Shown: positions 32,601-44,000 of the stretch, piece by piece
How the letters are laid out: every line of letters begins with the position of its first letter
Numbering within the stretch: the stretch's first letter is position 1
Assembly: GCF_000165395.2 (NCBI RefSeq)
Contig: NC_010574.1
Span: 992,001 to 1,056,000 of the forward strand
From: Babesia bovis T2Bo
Lineage: Eukaryota; Apicomplexa; Aconoidasida; Piroplasmida; Babesiidae
Direction: 5' to 3'
DNA length: 64,000 nt
The notes under the pieces: model-generated
The model's input: only the letters and a program-made list of their open reading frames with translations
The model's database searches: none
Told to the model about the DNA's origin: nothing
Program-made: the position numbers and the translations under genes

Positions 32601-34475
32601 GATTCCATTGTTTTCATCGGCACTTCATCTATGCGTTCAGTCAACTCCTTTTCATTTTGTTTTATCGTAGTTCTTGATGCATCAACGGTATGATATTTAT
32701 CCCCGTCATCTGCGTTGGAATCAACAGTGGGCTGGGTAGATATGGATACATGTTTCTTCGATATAACTTTCTCTGAAATTGGTTTTGACACTGTCACATC
32801 TTGTTCCATAATACTTTCGCTACCCTCTTCCTCGGTATCTTTACCAGTGAGAAGCGACATTGACTTTTCGGTCTCCGGTTCACATTCCTCAAGGGAAGAG
32901 CCTGACTTTCCTTCCTGGCGTATTAATTCTGATACACTTGATTCTGAAGACTTGTTTGCCGTAATTTGAACAACAGTTGGTTCAGTATCCATTGGTTCGC
33001 CATCTGTGCTTGCATCATCGTCTTCCGTAGACTTTTCCATATACATCTTTTCTGATGATAGATCATCCACACTTTGTACTATAGTGACCTGATCATACTG
33101 TATGTGCACCGTATCACCATCGTCAGACACAATAACCATTTCATCAACTACTGTAACTGACACTTCTTCGACTTCTGGAGCTAACTCCAATACATCGGAG
33201 AGTTGTCCGTCAGTTGATTCTACCTTTTCTGCCTCAGGCTCAGTCTTGACATCATCGGACCCTTCCATTGTTTCTTCATCTCTTTGTGGAGGTACACTGT
33301 CCATCGTCTCAGTTATTACAGCTACATAAATGTCTTCAGGATCTTCAACTATGATCACTTCGTCAATTTCCACTTGGGGTTGGAACTCCTTTATTATGAT
33401 AGCAGCTGTGGATTTAGTACCATCCTTTACACTTTCATCAGTTGTAGCACGATCTTCATCCATTTGGCCAATCTTTTCTTCTTCTGCTTTACCAATTATA
33501 CGTTGTTCACTGTCGGCTGAAGTCGTGATATCGGGTTTACCAGTCTGTTCAGACATAAGACCACTTGGTGTTGGATCTACGTTTTCAGATGCCATTGTAA
33601 CATCAGGTTTCACAACTTCACTATCAACAGGCATGCCCGTAATATCTTCAGAAATTTCAACCTGTTTAGGGAAAACAATGTCAACATGGTGTGGGAAATT
33701 GCTAACAACATCGAGTAGCATATTTGCATACTTGTCTATGTCTTCTTTTGTTGTTTCAACTGCTTGCTCAAGATTGCTCTTGTTAGCACTTAGCTTCTTT
33801 ATCATTCTACTAGTAGCAATATTGTGTTGTCTTATCATGGACTGTACGGCCAGCAACATTCTTGCATAATTCCTTTGGATAATTGCCTGCTCATAATCTT
33901 CACGTCCTTCATCTATAGACTGTGAATTAGTTCTTTTATCTGCTGCACGCTGTTTGACTCTATTGTACATGGTAAGTTGTTGCTTCATTTTGAAAATTTC
34001 CTGATCTAAATTTAATAGCTGCAATCTGATTTTCCTTAAAGATTCACGTTCATCTTCTTTGGTTGTTAAACCACGAATTGCGGCTTCTTCTTTAAGGGTT
34101 TGAATTATGGCTTTGTAGAATAGGTGTTTAGCTTGTTGTACCCCGTCACTGCATATAGTTATAATTGATTTTACTTATACATACTCTTTTACGTCCTTAT
34201 CGACTACTCTGGAGACATCATACTTAGATTCTATTGCATTAGTCAACGATTTTGATATTTCTCTCATGTAATTCATGATCTTGATTTTCACCTGTTCATT
34301 GATACCAGAGCCCTACATACATTATATTTTTAAAAACATTATTATCTACCTCAGAATCAACAACAAACTTGCAAATATAGTCTAATACGGCCATCGAACC
34401 AGATGCAACCCCTTTGGAAAGAGCTGATAGGCACTTCGTATCAGCCCTTATCTGTTCATACCTTGCGGTTTCCAT
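29684..34475 (-). CDS. large acidic low-complexity protein, function unknown
   Basis: Exons on the minus strand: 34475-34350, 34312-34185, 34148-29684, with introns of 37 and 36 nt; the frame closes at 1572 aa. The first 260 residues are predicted helical and partly coiled coil (LRKIRLQLLNLDQEIFKMKQ, MLLAVQSMIRQHNIATSRMI). The remaining 1300 residues are dominated by Glu, Asp, Ser, Thr, Val and Ile with short motifs such as EEPTNLE, and look disordered. A second small helical segment (EMWEAIISIRNEINTIKKHI) lies near the middle. I recognise no enzyme domain, signal peptide or membrane helix. It might be a nuclear scaffold or cytoskeletal protein; this is guesswork. Many antisense ORFs over it are composition shadows. 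Confidence 0.85.
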
Positions 34476-35180
34476 TTTGGTTTACGGGGAGGTTACGTTG
34501 AACACTAACTAAAAATGACTTTAACGCAATTTTTATAGAAAAGACCTTCTAAATGCACAATACACGTGTTATATGGCTAAACAATTAGTGTATTTTTGCA
34601 ATTGCCATCTCCCGATAAATAGAGAATGTACACAGTTATTCAATATTTCTCTGTAATAATTACATTAGAAATGATTATACTGTTATAAATGTATATAGAA
34701 AGCGTGTCTTGTAGCCATACGTGCACAGGATCACGGCGAGACGCCTAGATATTGCGATGTTGTCTCGTCCAATTTTTGTAATTTCGTATGCATCCCATGC
34801 ATTTCCTAAAAATTTCATCAGTGATACCTTTATTGTAGATGTATATTAACATCAATTACCATTTAAGGATATTGGCGAAGGATTTGTAACGCCAAAAACA
34901 CTGACGTCTCGAAGTGGCGTTCCCGCTATGATATAGATTGGCGCATTTGAACGATTCGATTGGTATATTATGACATTCATTTATCCCATTTAATAGTAAT
35001 ATAACGTTTCGTATATGTCTCTTTGGTCTGAGTCTTGATATCGGATCTATGCTTTATACGCTAAAGACACGCCCTGTACGGAAATGAGAAAGGATTGTTA
35101 TCAATTCTTCACACGTTAAAATCTCAACTGTATCAAAAAATTTTCAGTGACTAACGTCATATGTACATGCTCTCTAGTCC
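34476..35180. other. intergenic acidic protein / CDK11-like kinase
   Basis: About 700 bp between two minus-strand genes. There is a mild imperfect stem near 34705-34755 (GCGTGTCTTG with CGAGACGC) but nothing recognisable as an RNA gene. TGCATCCCATGCA occurs near 34788-34800. Confidence 0.4.
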
Positions 35181-36698
35181 TTATTCAAATTGCCGACTTG
35201 TTTTTTTTGATCTATTCCTTTCCATAAGAGCTAAGAACTTAACTGGGTTAACTCTACCAGCAAATCTTGACATCTTGTTTGATTCTTCATCAGGAGATCT
35301 TTTTACTCTTATTTTAGCATTTGTATCCGGTATAGTAGGCATAAGTTCGATTGCCTGTGTCCTGGGTTTTTCCTGCATCATAATAAAAAAACCACAGTAT
35401 AAACATACCGTAGTAAGATAGGGATGTTCCATTGCTTCTTTAGCACTTATACGTTTTGATGGGTTTAACGTTAGCATTTTCATTAGGAGATCCAGACCTG
35501 CTTCGGTCATGTAGCATTGGTCATTGCTTGTTAAATTATTCTTGAAGAATGCGTGGAAATTGGGCTTATGTTTACTTATTGGAAACTTTCCTTCTTTTAC
35601 TAGACGCAATTCGCTAAATCCTGGCCACGTTTCATTATTTGGAGTTCCACAGCATCTAAATATTTTATCCAGGGTATCTGCATCGGATGAACCCGTGAAC
35701 ATTGGCTTTCCACATATTATTTCGGCAAATATACAACCGACTGACCACATATCCACTGCTTCATCGTAGTGATTCTGGCCAAGAAATAGTTCAGGCGCTC
35801 TATACCAATGCGTAACTACATTTTGGGTATAATTTTTCAGGGGTCGTCCAAACTTTCTGGCCATTCCAAAATCACATATTTTTAGTACCCCCTTATTATT
35901 ATACAATATGTTTGTCGTTTTCAAATCTCGGTGTAGAACCCAGTGGGAGTGCAGGTATTCTACACCACGGAGCAGCTGATAAAGCAAGCACTTACGTTCC
36001 GATAGTGTGAAATCGGGTTTCCCATCATGCAACAATGTTTTGAGTTCATGTTCTACATATTCCATTACCACATAATATTGATCCCTAGCTTCATTGGTAA
36101 CAACTTCTTTTACACTGAGTACATTTGGATGTCTGAGTTCAAGCAATATGGATATTTCTCTCAAATAGCTTACAGGGAATCCTTCTTTCCAGTGTCCTTC
36201 ATGGTATTTTATATGTTTCAAAGCAACAATGTTTCCAGTCTCTGTATCTAGGGCTCTATAGACAGAACCATATGTTCCCTCGGATATTTTATTTAGACAT
36301 TTGTAAATTTCTACATTACGGCAAGCTTGCATTTCAGTTACAACTACACCAGCTGCAGTTATGTCATTTTGTGTAAAATCCGGTATACTACGATTGTTTC
36401 TCTCTTGATTTCCAGCATCACTATTAGTGCGTGAATAATCCTCCTGAGTTGAATTAGAGGGATAGGGTGACACTGTTGAACTTCTATGTCGTTGTTTTGA
36501 TTCTTCATCATTGTCGGATGATGTAAGATCAGCCTGTGTTACTTCTTTAGTTGCATTGCTCCGGTTGGGTATGTCTTCTACGTTACACACGTCCTCATTT
36601 GTACTATTTGCTTGAATTGGAGTATCTTTAACTTCTCTGGGTACATCATATTCTTCCGGTGTCAACAAATATCCTTCTTCACTGGAATCACTCGCCAT
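35181..36698 (-). CDS. CDK11/PITSLRE-like protein kinase (CRK1 type)
   Basis: Exons 36698-35409 and 35372-35181. The 36-nt intron 35408-35373 is in frame and otherwise adds 12 residues; the spliced protein is 493 aa. A Ser/Asp-rich N-terminal region (1-125) precedes a complete kinase domain: ISEGTYGSV loop (Ser139 replaces the first Gly), VALKHIK (K161), HRDLKTTN (D258), DFG (276-278), a T-loop with TQNVVTHWYRAPE and GCIFAEIICGKPMF. The cyclin-binding helix is PVSYLRE, close to the PITSLRE of CDK11 rather than PSTAIRE. CDK11-type kinases phosphorylate the Pol II CTD and SF3B1, linking transcription and splicing; in Plasmodium the related CRK1 is recognised. The C-terminal LPIDP-like tail is absent but EKPRTQAIELMPTI aligns with it. 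Confidence 0.88.
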   Translation of the reverse strand: MASDSSEEGYLLTPEEYDVPREVKDTPIQANSTNEDVCNVEDIPNRSNATKEVTQADLTSSDNDEESKQRHRSSTVSPYPSNSTQEDYSRTNSDAGNQERNNRSIPDFTQNDITAAGVVVTEMQACRNVEIYKCLNKISEGTYGSVYRALDTETGNIVALKHIKYHEGHWKEGFPVSYLREISILLELRHPNVLSVKEVVTNEARDQYYVVMEYVEHELKTLLHDGKPDFTLSERKCLLYQLLRGVEYLHSHWVLHRDLKTTNILYNNKGVLKICDFGMARKFGRPLKNYTQNVVTHWYRAPELFLGQNHYDEAVDMWSVGCIFAEIICGKPMFTGSSDADTLDKIFRCCGTPNNETWPGFSELRLVKEGKFPISKHKPNFHAFFKNNLTSNDQCYMTEAGLDLLMKMLTLNPSKRISAKEAMEHPYLTTVCLYCGFFIMMQEKPRTQAIELMPTIPDTNAKIRVKRSPDEESNKMSRFAGRVNPVKFLALMERNRSKKTSRQFE

Positions 36699-37048
36699 TT
36701 TGTGCCATGCTTGGTGTGTACGTTCCAGTTGCCTGCGGTAACCGTTCAATACACACCACCGTAGGCATTAGACTTTCCTTCCATATTGTTTTCACCTTTC
36801 CCTAGCACGTAGCATATAATTATAGCTTTTTACAAACAATTTTGGCTGATTTGGCGCTTGTATTCCCCATAGTTCCTTCCATACTCGACGTAGTCCTTAT
36901 TACCCTGTGTTCTTTGTGGACTACAAGAATTCATTTATGATGCGCTTTAACAGCCGTTGGTAATGTGGTAATTACACACGTTTTGGCAGACGATTGCCAC
37001 CGCGGTTGTATAAAGCCAGGAAAGTTGTGGTAGCGTCGGTTCAATAAT
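36699..37048. other. divergent promoter region kinase / carrier
   Basis: About 350 bp, no recognisable elements. The open frame upstream of the kinase ATG has only a TTG start and is taken as 5' UTR. Confidence 0.45.
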
Positions 37049-37926
37049 ATGGATTCTTCTGAAAGCACTCATTCCGGTGCTGATACGCGCAAAATATTGA
37101 AGGGAACCATGATTGGAGGTATGTTTTTTATGTTTATTATAAATTGTTACTAGGAGTTATGGTTTCATCGATTTGTGTCCCTACTGATGTCATCCGCAAC
37201 TATTGGTATTTTAACCCTGCCTTAAAAGGCAGGCGTGGCAACGTTTCTACATTAGGTGTTGCTCGTCAAATTTATGCTAGACACGGCTTCCGTTCATTTT
37301 TTACTGGATTTAATATTACATTATTTAACGTTATAGGTGGTCAGACCATATTCTTTTTGGTGTATGACAATTTGAAGGTACAAACCAGTTCTCCTGTTGC
37401 TAGCGTTTTAGGTCGAATGGCTACGTTATTTGTGATGCAACCCTTTGAGTGCCTCAGGACGTATAAACAGGCTAATTTGACAGAAACCACATCAAGTTAT
37501 ATCAGTGGCACTCGAGGAGTACAGAAATATCTTTCTCTTTATAGAGGGCTTACAACAACCATTATTCGGGACGTCCCATTTTCTGCTATTCATTGGCCTG
37601 TGAACGACTGGTTATATCGTCAATTCATCACAATGAGGGGTATATCGGTTAGTGACCTCTCAAAGCGAGAACGACTTTGGATATCGTTGGTTACTGGGTC
37701 AATGTCTTCCGTACTTGCTTGTACTATATCGCAGCCTTTTGACATTGTGAAGACGAAGATACAGGCCACAACCGATAGAAGTTGCAAGAGAACGACTAGT
37801 AGTGAACTTCGTCGGTTTTTCGGTCAATATGGTTTCAGAGGCTTTTTCATAGGATTGACTCCGAGGTTGCTGAAGGTAGTTCCTGGTTGTGCTATCATTT
37901 CAGGTTGTCATCGCTATTTCAATTAA
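37049..37926 (+). CDS. mitochondrial carrier, SLC25A39/40-like
   Basis: Exons 37049-37118 and 37154-37926 (35-nt intron), 280 aa. The protein shows the three-fold carrier repeat with Px[DE]xx[KR] signatures: PTDVIRN in repeat 1, PFECLRT in repeat 2 and PFDIVKTKIQ in repeat 3. Each has six-helix spacing, and the odd helix ends in the repeat motif (YARHGFRSFFTGF, LYRGLTTTIIRDVPFSAIHW, QYGFRGFFIGLTPRLLKVVP). The LYRGL-TTIIRDVPFSAIHW block with a repeat-2 Glu resembles the SLC25A39/MTM1 group, which transports glutathione or supports iron-sulfur/heme metabolism in mitochondria. Substrate assignment is an inference. The start is chosen because exon 1 encodes the first helix preceded by MDSSESTHSGADTRKILKGT. 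Confidence 0.88.
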
Positions 37927-38318
37927 GACAGCGGTATATATAGAGCCTCATTTTGATATCGCATTTCTTTTTAACACCAAATGTCCATCGACACCATACA
38001 GTGTCACTTTATTTTTCAGAGCTAAAAACACACACATGTGAATTTTCGACCATCATTTTGTACTTTTAAATATCTTGTGTGTATGCTTAATTTAGACAAG
38101 ATTCCATATGTTTGTGGCATGATGAACTTACACCTTGTACACACAAGAATAACTAGCTTCTAATACGTTCGTTATTAACCTTTCCATTGTGTTTTTACTG
38201 CTTATCATGGAAATTTGTCTCTACTTACTGTTTAGTGTGGGGACTAGGTATGTGCATCAGTTCGGTTTTACCGTTCTTCCTTCCTTCGGGGGTTTATTGC
38301 ATTTACACATTTCCTTGA
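37927..38318. other. intergenic carrier / BTB protein
   Basis: About 390 bp. A CTTGTACACACAAG near 38134 is almost palindromic and includes a GTACAC core; significance unknown. No gene seen. Confidence 0.45.
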
Positions 38319-39152
38319 ATGATGTTCACTACAAAGAAGCATTGCGTAGATGGAGGACAATGGCCTTATTCGGACCCTGGTAAGCGCCAAGTTGATACTC
38401 CTTCCGAATCCTTGGTTGGCATTGTTAATTTAAATGTTGGCGGTGTTTCATACACAACTACTTATTCTACGTTGATAAAGTATGAGAATTCACGTTTAAG
38501 TCTTTACTTTCGACAGCTTCATGCCTATTTAACGCAAAGCACACCTATTGCTGATGTCGATGCCAGCTTTGCGTACGTAACGAATGACAAAAACAGTCCA
38601 TATCCTACGGTATTCATTGATCGTGATGGTCGTCGATTTGGTTACATTTTGGACTATCTTCGTGATGGCGAGGTTGCGTTACCTGCTGATATTACACTTT
38701 GTCGCCAGTTGCTACAAGATGCACGTTTCTTTAAGCTTCCAGGGTTAGAGAGTTTGATATCCAGTATAATGGAAGGGAAAAATACTTACAGTCAAACTCA
38801 GGTTATGACTCCGCCTAGAAATGCTGTCTTATCCAGTACAGACCTTATGACTTTGGATCCCATTCACCCTATGATGGATGATTCTTGCCAAGTGATCACT
38901 CCCAGTCGCGATGGTTATGCAGGCAAGAAAATGCTATCTTCTGACGTATCTTTCGGAGCCGTAAACACATATGAGGAAAATAATAACATGTTTCACTCGC
39001 AGCAAAGTTACGATGAAGAGACGTTCAGTTCCCAAAAGAGTTATCTCCAGATAGATGAGAATGATAACATTGAGGATGCTGGATTGTTCATTCAGACGAC
39101 TCAAATATCGCAGATGGGTAACAAGGAGTTTTCTACTTCCATGGACTTTTGA
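38319..39152 (+). CDS. BTB/KCTD-type tetramerisation domain protein
   Basis: A single-exon 277-aa protein with a T1/KCTD-like BTB fold at about residues 30-150. The family marks are VNLNVGGVSYTTTYSTLI, IDRDGRRFGYILDYLRDGEV and LCRQLLQDARFFKLPGLESL, the standard N-V-G-G, D-R-D-x-R-x-F and Y-F-x-L-x-x-L elements. The rest is Ser/Gln/Asp-rich and carries no channel or NPH3 domain. KCTD proteins serve as oligomeric adaptors for cullin-3 ligases or other partners; no ion channel is implied. A 60-residue insertion sits between the first and second BTB elements. It converges with the TRAIP-like gene, about 350 bp apart. Confidence 0.9.
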   Translation: MMFTTKKHCVDGGQWPYSDPGKRQVDTPSESLVGIVNLNVGGVSYTTTYSTLIKYENSRLSLYFRQLHAYLTQSTPIADVDASFAYVTNDKNSPYPTVFIDRDGRRFGYILDYLRDGEVALPADITLCRQLLQDARFFKLPGLESLISSIMEGKNTYSQTQVMTPPRNAVLSSTDLMTLDPIHPMMDDSCQVITPSRDGYAGKKMLSSDVSFGAVNTYEENNNMFHSQQSYDEETFSSQKSYLQIDENDNIEDAGLFIQTTQISQMGNKEFSTSMDF

Positions 39153-39506
39153 TAATCCAATGTGTATCGGTCCATCACGTCAGCATTTTTTGGTATATCG
39201 CAGGATATAGGGGTTACAACCAGTGTTCATTTTCCTCTCATATCCATCTGGCTCAAACCAATATCCACTAAGGCAGCCTTGCTTCACGTTTCTAAAATTT
39301 GGAAACATAATATATACTATTTTATATAACGTTGCAGATGTATAATGTTTACTGCTAAATTCATACGGGTTCCTTTTGGCACCGCAGTTAAACCATTTAT
39401 CAGGGTATAGGACTAACGCATGCCAGCATAAGATTTAAATGAACGTTGCTATTTGGTTGAGTTAGGGTTGTATTTAAACACCCTGGTAACCAAATACGGG
39501 TGTTGC
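39153..39506. other. convergent intergenic BTB / TRAIP-like
   Basis: About 350 bp between two stop codons facing each other. AT-rich with no open frame or RNA seen; it should contain both 3' UTRs. Confidence 0.45.
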
Positions 39507-40823
39507 TTAGTGCGATTTGAAAAAATCAGATATCTTCTGAGGTTTAACTTTGGGGGCTTCAGAGAACATTGGTGTCAGATCCATCAGAAAATTTGACGGT
39601 GGCGTCCTGTGTACCAGTACTCTTGTACTTTGCAAGGGTTTATCACTGGCACTTTTAAGGCCAAAATTTATTACCCGTTTCACTTTCCTAGATCCAAATG
39701 CATCCATTTCTGTTTCTTTGTTATTGGAATCGCTATTCGTACTATCATTTAGCGGATCGGGGCCATATTGCTGTGTCACAGCCTGTCTTGTCATTAGAGT
39801 CTTATATTCCCTGTTTAGTGTTACGGATCAATATGCTCAATTACCTTTGGAGTATCATATAGTCTCTATTTAGCTTATCGCATTTCTTTTGCCAGAAATC
39901 CCTCAATTGTGTTAGCGTATTGTTGATTCCCTGTAGTTCTGATACTCTGTTAGTTAGCATTGTCATTTTTTCATTTGGAGTGAGCGTTTTAAGGTATGAG
40001 CTAAATCCATCTACTGACACATCTTCCGCTTTAAGGTAATTATTAACGTCCTCCAGTTTTTTTAGCCTTGACTTATGCTTTGCCAGCGCCTCAGTAAGTT
40101 TAGCGATAGTTGTATTGTTGGCGGCCACTTCTAGGGCGAGTTCTTCATTTTTATTTTGCAATATCTCGTTTTTATCCCTTTCGATTATGAGAGACTCTCC
40201 TAGCGACGTGTTTTCATTCTAGAAAAAATGATTAGTGTAATGGGCGTATAATAAATTGCAACAATACAGTTGCGCTAGATAGCAATAGATTTTCGGGCAG
40301 CGGATAGAATGGTTATACACAAACATATGTTATAATATGAAAGGTTTAGTCATAGGGAACTACACTAACCTGGAGATCTACAAATCGTCCACGGATATCG
40401 AGGTTATCAGAGGCTGCTTGTGCTAATTTATGCTTAAGATCTTCAATTTCTCTCGATATCTCCTACTTGGTATGCTACATTTCGTTATTAAAATTACCTC
40501 CGATTCAACATGACTGGCATCGCTATGATTTATATTTCCTGTAGAATGATGATAAGGAGTAAAATTACCCACCTCTTATCTCTCCACATTCCAGCTTGAG
40601 TTCTATTATCCCATTTGAAAGAATTTTACATCTACACAAAGGGCATTTAGCTAAGGGTACATATGATTTCTTTGTCCACTGTGTGATACTGCAAAGCGTT
40701 AATATCTGGACTACGATTTTACCATTGTTTATGATATACATGTCCACATGTTGTGATTGCGCATAAATCTGAGGTAAGATATTCATAGCATACAGAGCAG
40801 CTAGGCACATCGAATTGTACCAT
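39507..40823 (-). CDS. TRAIP-like RING E3 ligase with C-terminal PIP box
   Basis: Exons on the minus strand: 40823-40723, 40688-40573, 40538-40498, 40462-40370, 40218-39845, 39810-39507, giving 342 aa. Introns are 34, 34, 35, 151 and 34 nt. The N-terminus is a RING of the C3H2C3 type (C9, C12, C26, H28, H31, C34, C49, C52: SCSVCYEYL, TTCGHVYHKQC, KCPLCRCKI). A long coiled coil (about 85-240) follows, and the protein ends in QKISDFFKSH, a clear PCNA-interacting peptide (Q333, I336-FF). TRAIP in animals has the same order of parts and ubiquitinates the replicative helicase at forks. The match is by architecture, not sequence identity; another RING ligase with a PIP box is possible. The last exon also carries basic, proline-poor spacer. 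Confidence 0.75.
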
Positions 40824-41055
40824 TGGCCGATGTGCAGGTTTAGGAGCCCGTTTATATGCTCATTAGCGTGCTGTATATGATCATTTATATAGATATAATT
40901 GATACATAGTATATATATTAAAATGTGTAAGATTAATATGTATTGTTCTGGTCATCAAAGTTGTTGTGGTAGTGTGTTAGTGTGGAATCGGCAATTTGCC
41001 TCTACGTTATATTTTTTGTGGAAGACATGTTATGAAACATTCTAATCTCTTCAAA
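40824..41055. other. divergent promoter region TRAIP-like / TH1
   Basis: About 230 bp between the two start codons. AT-rich (TATATA repeats near 40905) with no gene. Confidence 0.5.
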
Positions 41056-44000
41056 ATGGAAGAGGTATCGACTGCTGAGCCACATCCACCACCTGACCGT
41101 CGTGAGATTATCGACGTATCGCCTGAGGAGTTTGAAGGTAAATATGAGAGTAAATTGAAGTCAAATGCACCTTTGGTGTAGATTTCTCTGTTATATGTGT
41201 TGTTATCGTTATGTATATTTGTTGCAGTCCGTTGTCTATATGCTTGTTGAGTATATTTGATTCTTACATTGCGTACAGAGTCGCAACGCTTCATTCAAAG
41301 TGAAGATGCTATTATGGATGATTCTGTTTTCTCTCATATTCGTAAAGTGATATCTTACAAGTACCGTGAAGCTGCTGCTGCGTCTGAAGATGGTAGCAAT
41401 TCTGTTAACAATGGAGATTCTCGTGAGAAGCATTCTGAATGTTTAGCTGAGCTTAACACAACTGTACTGAACACTCTTGTTGACAACTATGTTGGTTATG
41501 CTTGGCTCTGTGAAGTATGTGCTCGATGGATTGAGGAACTGAATATGTCAAACAGTCACTATTTAACTACCCATGCATTGAATGACCGCGTAGACGGTGG
41601 AGTTACTAGTAGCATTGGCACCCAAGGTATAATTCTTGAGGCGTTGATGAATTATCTCACCCAGAAGTACGACTCTGAGAAGATGCGCGTATACATGGAG
41701 GACAAGGGTGACCACGGCAAGTGGAACCCTCCTGAGTTGTACTGGACATTGATGAAATCGCCTTTGGTGGTATCCCACATGATCAAGATATATCACGAGC
41801 GTCCTAAGGATGAATTTCTAAGTTCCTGGTATCAGGACTATATCAACAATGCTAGTACCAACATGAAGATGTCTCATTCCGACATTGACCTGGAGGGTCT
41901 TTCTCGTATTACAAGCAATTTTAGTGTATTTACATTACGTATGTCAGAAGAGATCCGTCGTTTCTTACTTAAGGATGACATTTTGGATTCCACAGAGTTG
42001 GATAATAACACTCCTTTAAGCCCACTGTTTTGGCACGCTGAGAACGCATATATATACTCGCAGGCACTACTACATTTTATTTACCAATGGCGGATTGATC
42101 TTCGTGGTTGTAGGCGACTATCGCAACTGGTGGCGCGTACTACCATGAATCCCGTTAGTGGTTTATTCCCTGATTTGGGTAAGATTGACGGCAAGCTATG
42201 TGAGTGGAGTGCTTCGCAGATTCATTTGCTTATGACTAATTTTGCCAGGTTTCCCAATCTTCACAGTGCGTTTAAACGTCTGTGTTCCAACCATCACATA
42301 TCATCTTTTAAACTGAACGAGCTGGACGTTTGTGACTTTTACGATGAATTGAACAAGATTTTGAACGCTTTTGACAGTTATGGCGTTTTGCTATTTGATC
42401 AATCCAGAGGTTTGTGTTTTATGTAGAAATTCATTTAATTATAGAATCGGTTCCTAAAGACAGGGCTGGTCAGATGATAGTTTCTGACGATGTTGATGAG
42501 TCTGTATCGCAATATGGTGACACCAGTCGCAATGATGAGTATATGCGTTTGCGCAATGCTCCTGAGATGCCTCCTTTAGAGGCTATTCGTGAAAGTGACA
42601 TTTTGAACCAGTTAATTGAGGATTTTGCTAACGAAGACGTGACCCTTCCCGATTCTAACACTTGGATTCGTTATGCCAACCTCTTAGTTCTTTTATCGGT
42701 ATATTCACCCTATGAAATGCTATACTTCCATTATGACGATCTTGTTTGTGACCACATGAAGCGTTTACCTCAGCGTGAAGTTTGGAAGCAATTTTATTTA
42801 CCGGTATGCTAATATTCGTTTTTATATACTTCTGCAGGATTCTGATGGTGACAGTAGTTTAGATGACATAGAGCACATGCGTGACTATGGTGTTGGATCT
42901 CAGGATGATTCTTACGATGAGGAAGGGGAGTCTAGTGCTGTATACTCCACTGATCCTCAATCCGCAACATACACTCCTAATGCCGAATCGGACTATAGCC
43001 TCAGTGACGATGTTAACGATTTGGAGGATGGCGAATCGGGTGTTAATAAGGCTTGGCGAAGGCTGAGTATCCAATCTCAGTCATCTGGATCGATGGGCCA
43101 GGCACTTTCTTCCATTATTTCATCTAGTGACTTTGAGAGTGACGTGAACAATAACATGGAGTTGGAATCTACATCAAGTTACTACGGCGGAAAGGTACGC
43201 CTAGTTCCATCGGATCCTCCATTAAGTGACCCCGACAAGCGTCACATTGATACTGTTGCCGGTGACATGGTAACTTCTCGTATTAAACGTGCTCGTAAAT
43301 CAGATATACTTCCATCTGATATTGGTGACGACGAGCTTCTCGAGATTAAAAGCACTCTGGCAAGTGCTATTTACAAGAATATGAACGAAGACAGTCGTTT
43401 GGGTGCTCCTAAGAACATTTCTGCAGAGCGTTTGTATGAGATGAAGGAGATTTATGCGTCGTTTAAGGTCCAAAGTGACAAGGTTAAGGCCATAGCTCGT
43501 AAAGAGTTGTATCATTTGTATAAGGTTATCCACACCCCTTCTATGAAACCACATCAGCGTGATTTAGAGATGCGTGATGTGATATCTACAGTGATTGCTT
43601 CATCCGTCGTGATGGCATACATTCGTCACAGCGTTGTAAAGCAACGGTCTATCGCTGCACTATGTAACTTCAAATTGCTTTTACTCAAGGAGATTGCTGA
43701 CAAGCATACTGTAAAGCGTATGCCGATAGCTTTATTTTTACGCGATGTTTGTATTGCGTGTGCTGAGGGCAAGCTTGGTTCCGTTAGCAGTGCTGTTAAA
43801 TTGGACCGTCTGGAGTGTATAGTCGATCTTTTGGTTTACCTTACAAGATTCGAGCGTCAGTGCGTACTTGTAGTATCGATATTCAATTCATTTGTGGGTT
43901 TCTGTTGCTTTATATGTTAATATATTCAGATGCACCAGATGGATAGGAGTATAAGCAGGCACTTTATTTCTATGTTGTTGCGTTATTGTGGCGCTCCTTA

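Noticed and set aside
30573..33869. Many plus-strand ORFs of 60-180 codons
   Set aside because: They are Ser/Leu-rich complements of the acidic protein's codons and have no independent features.
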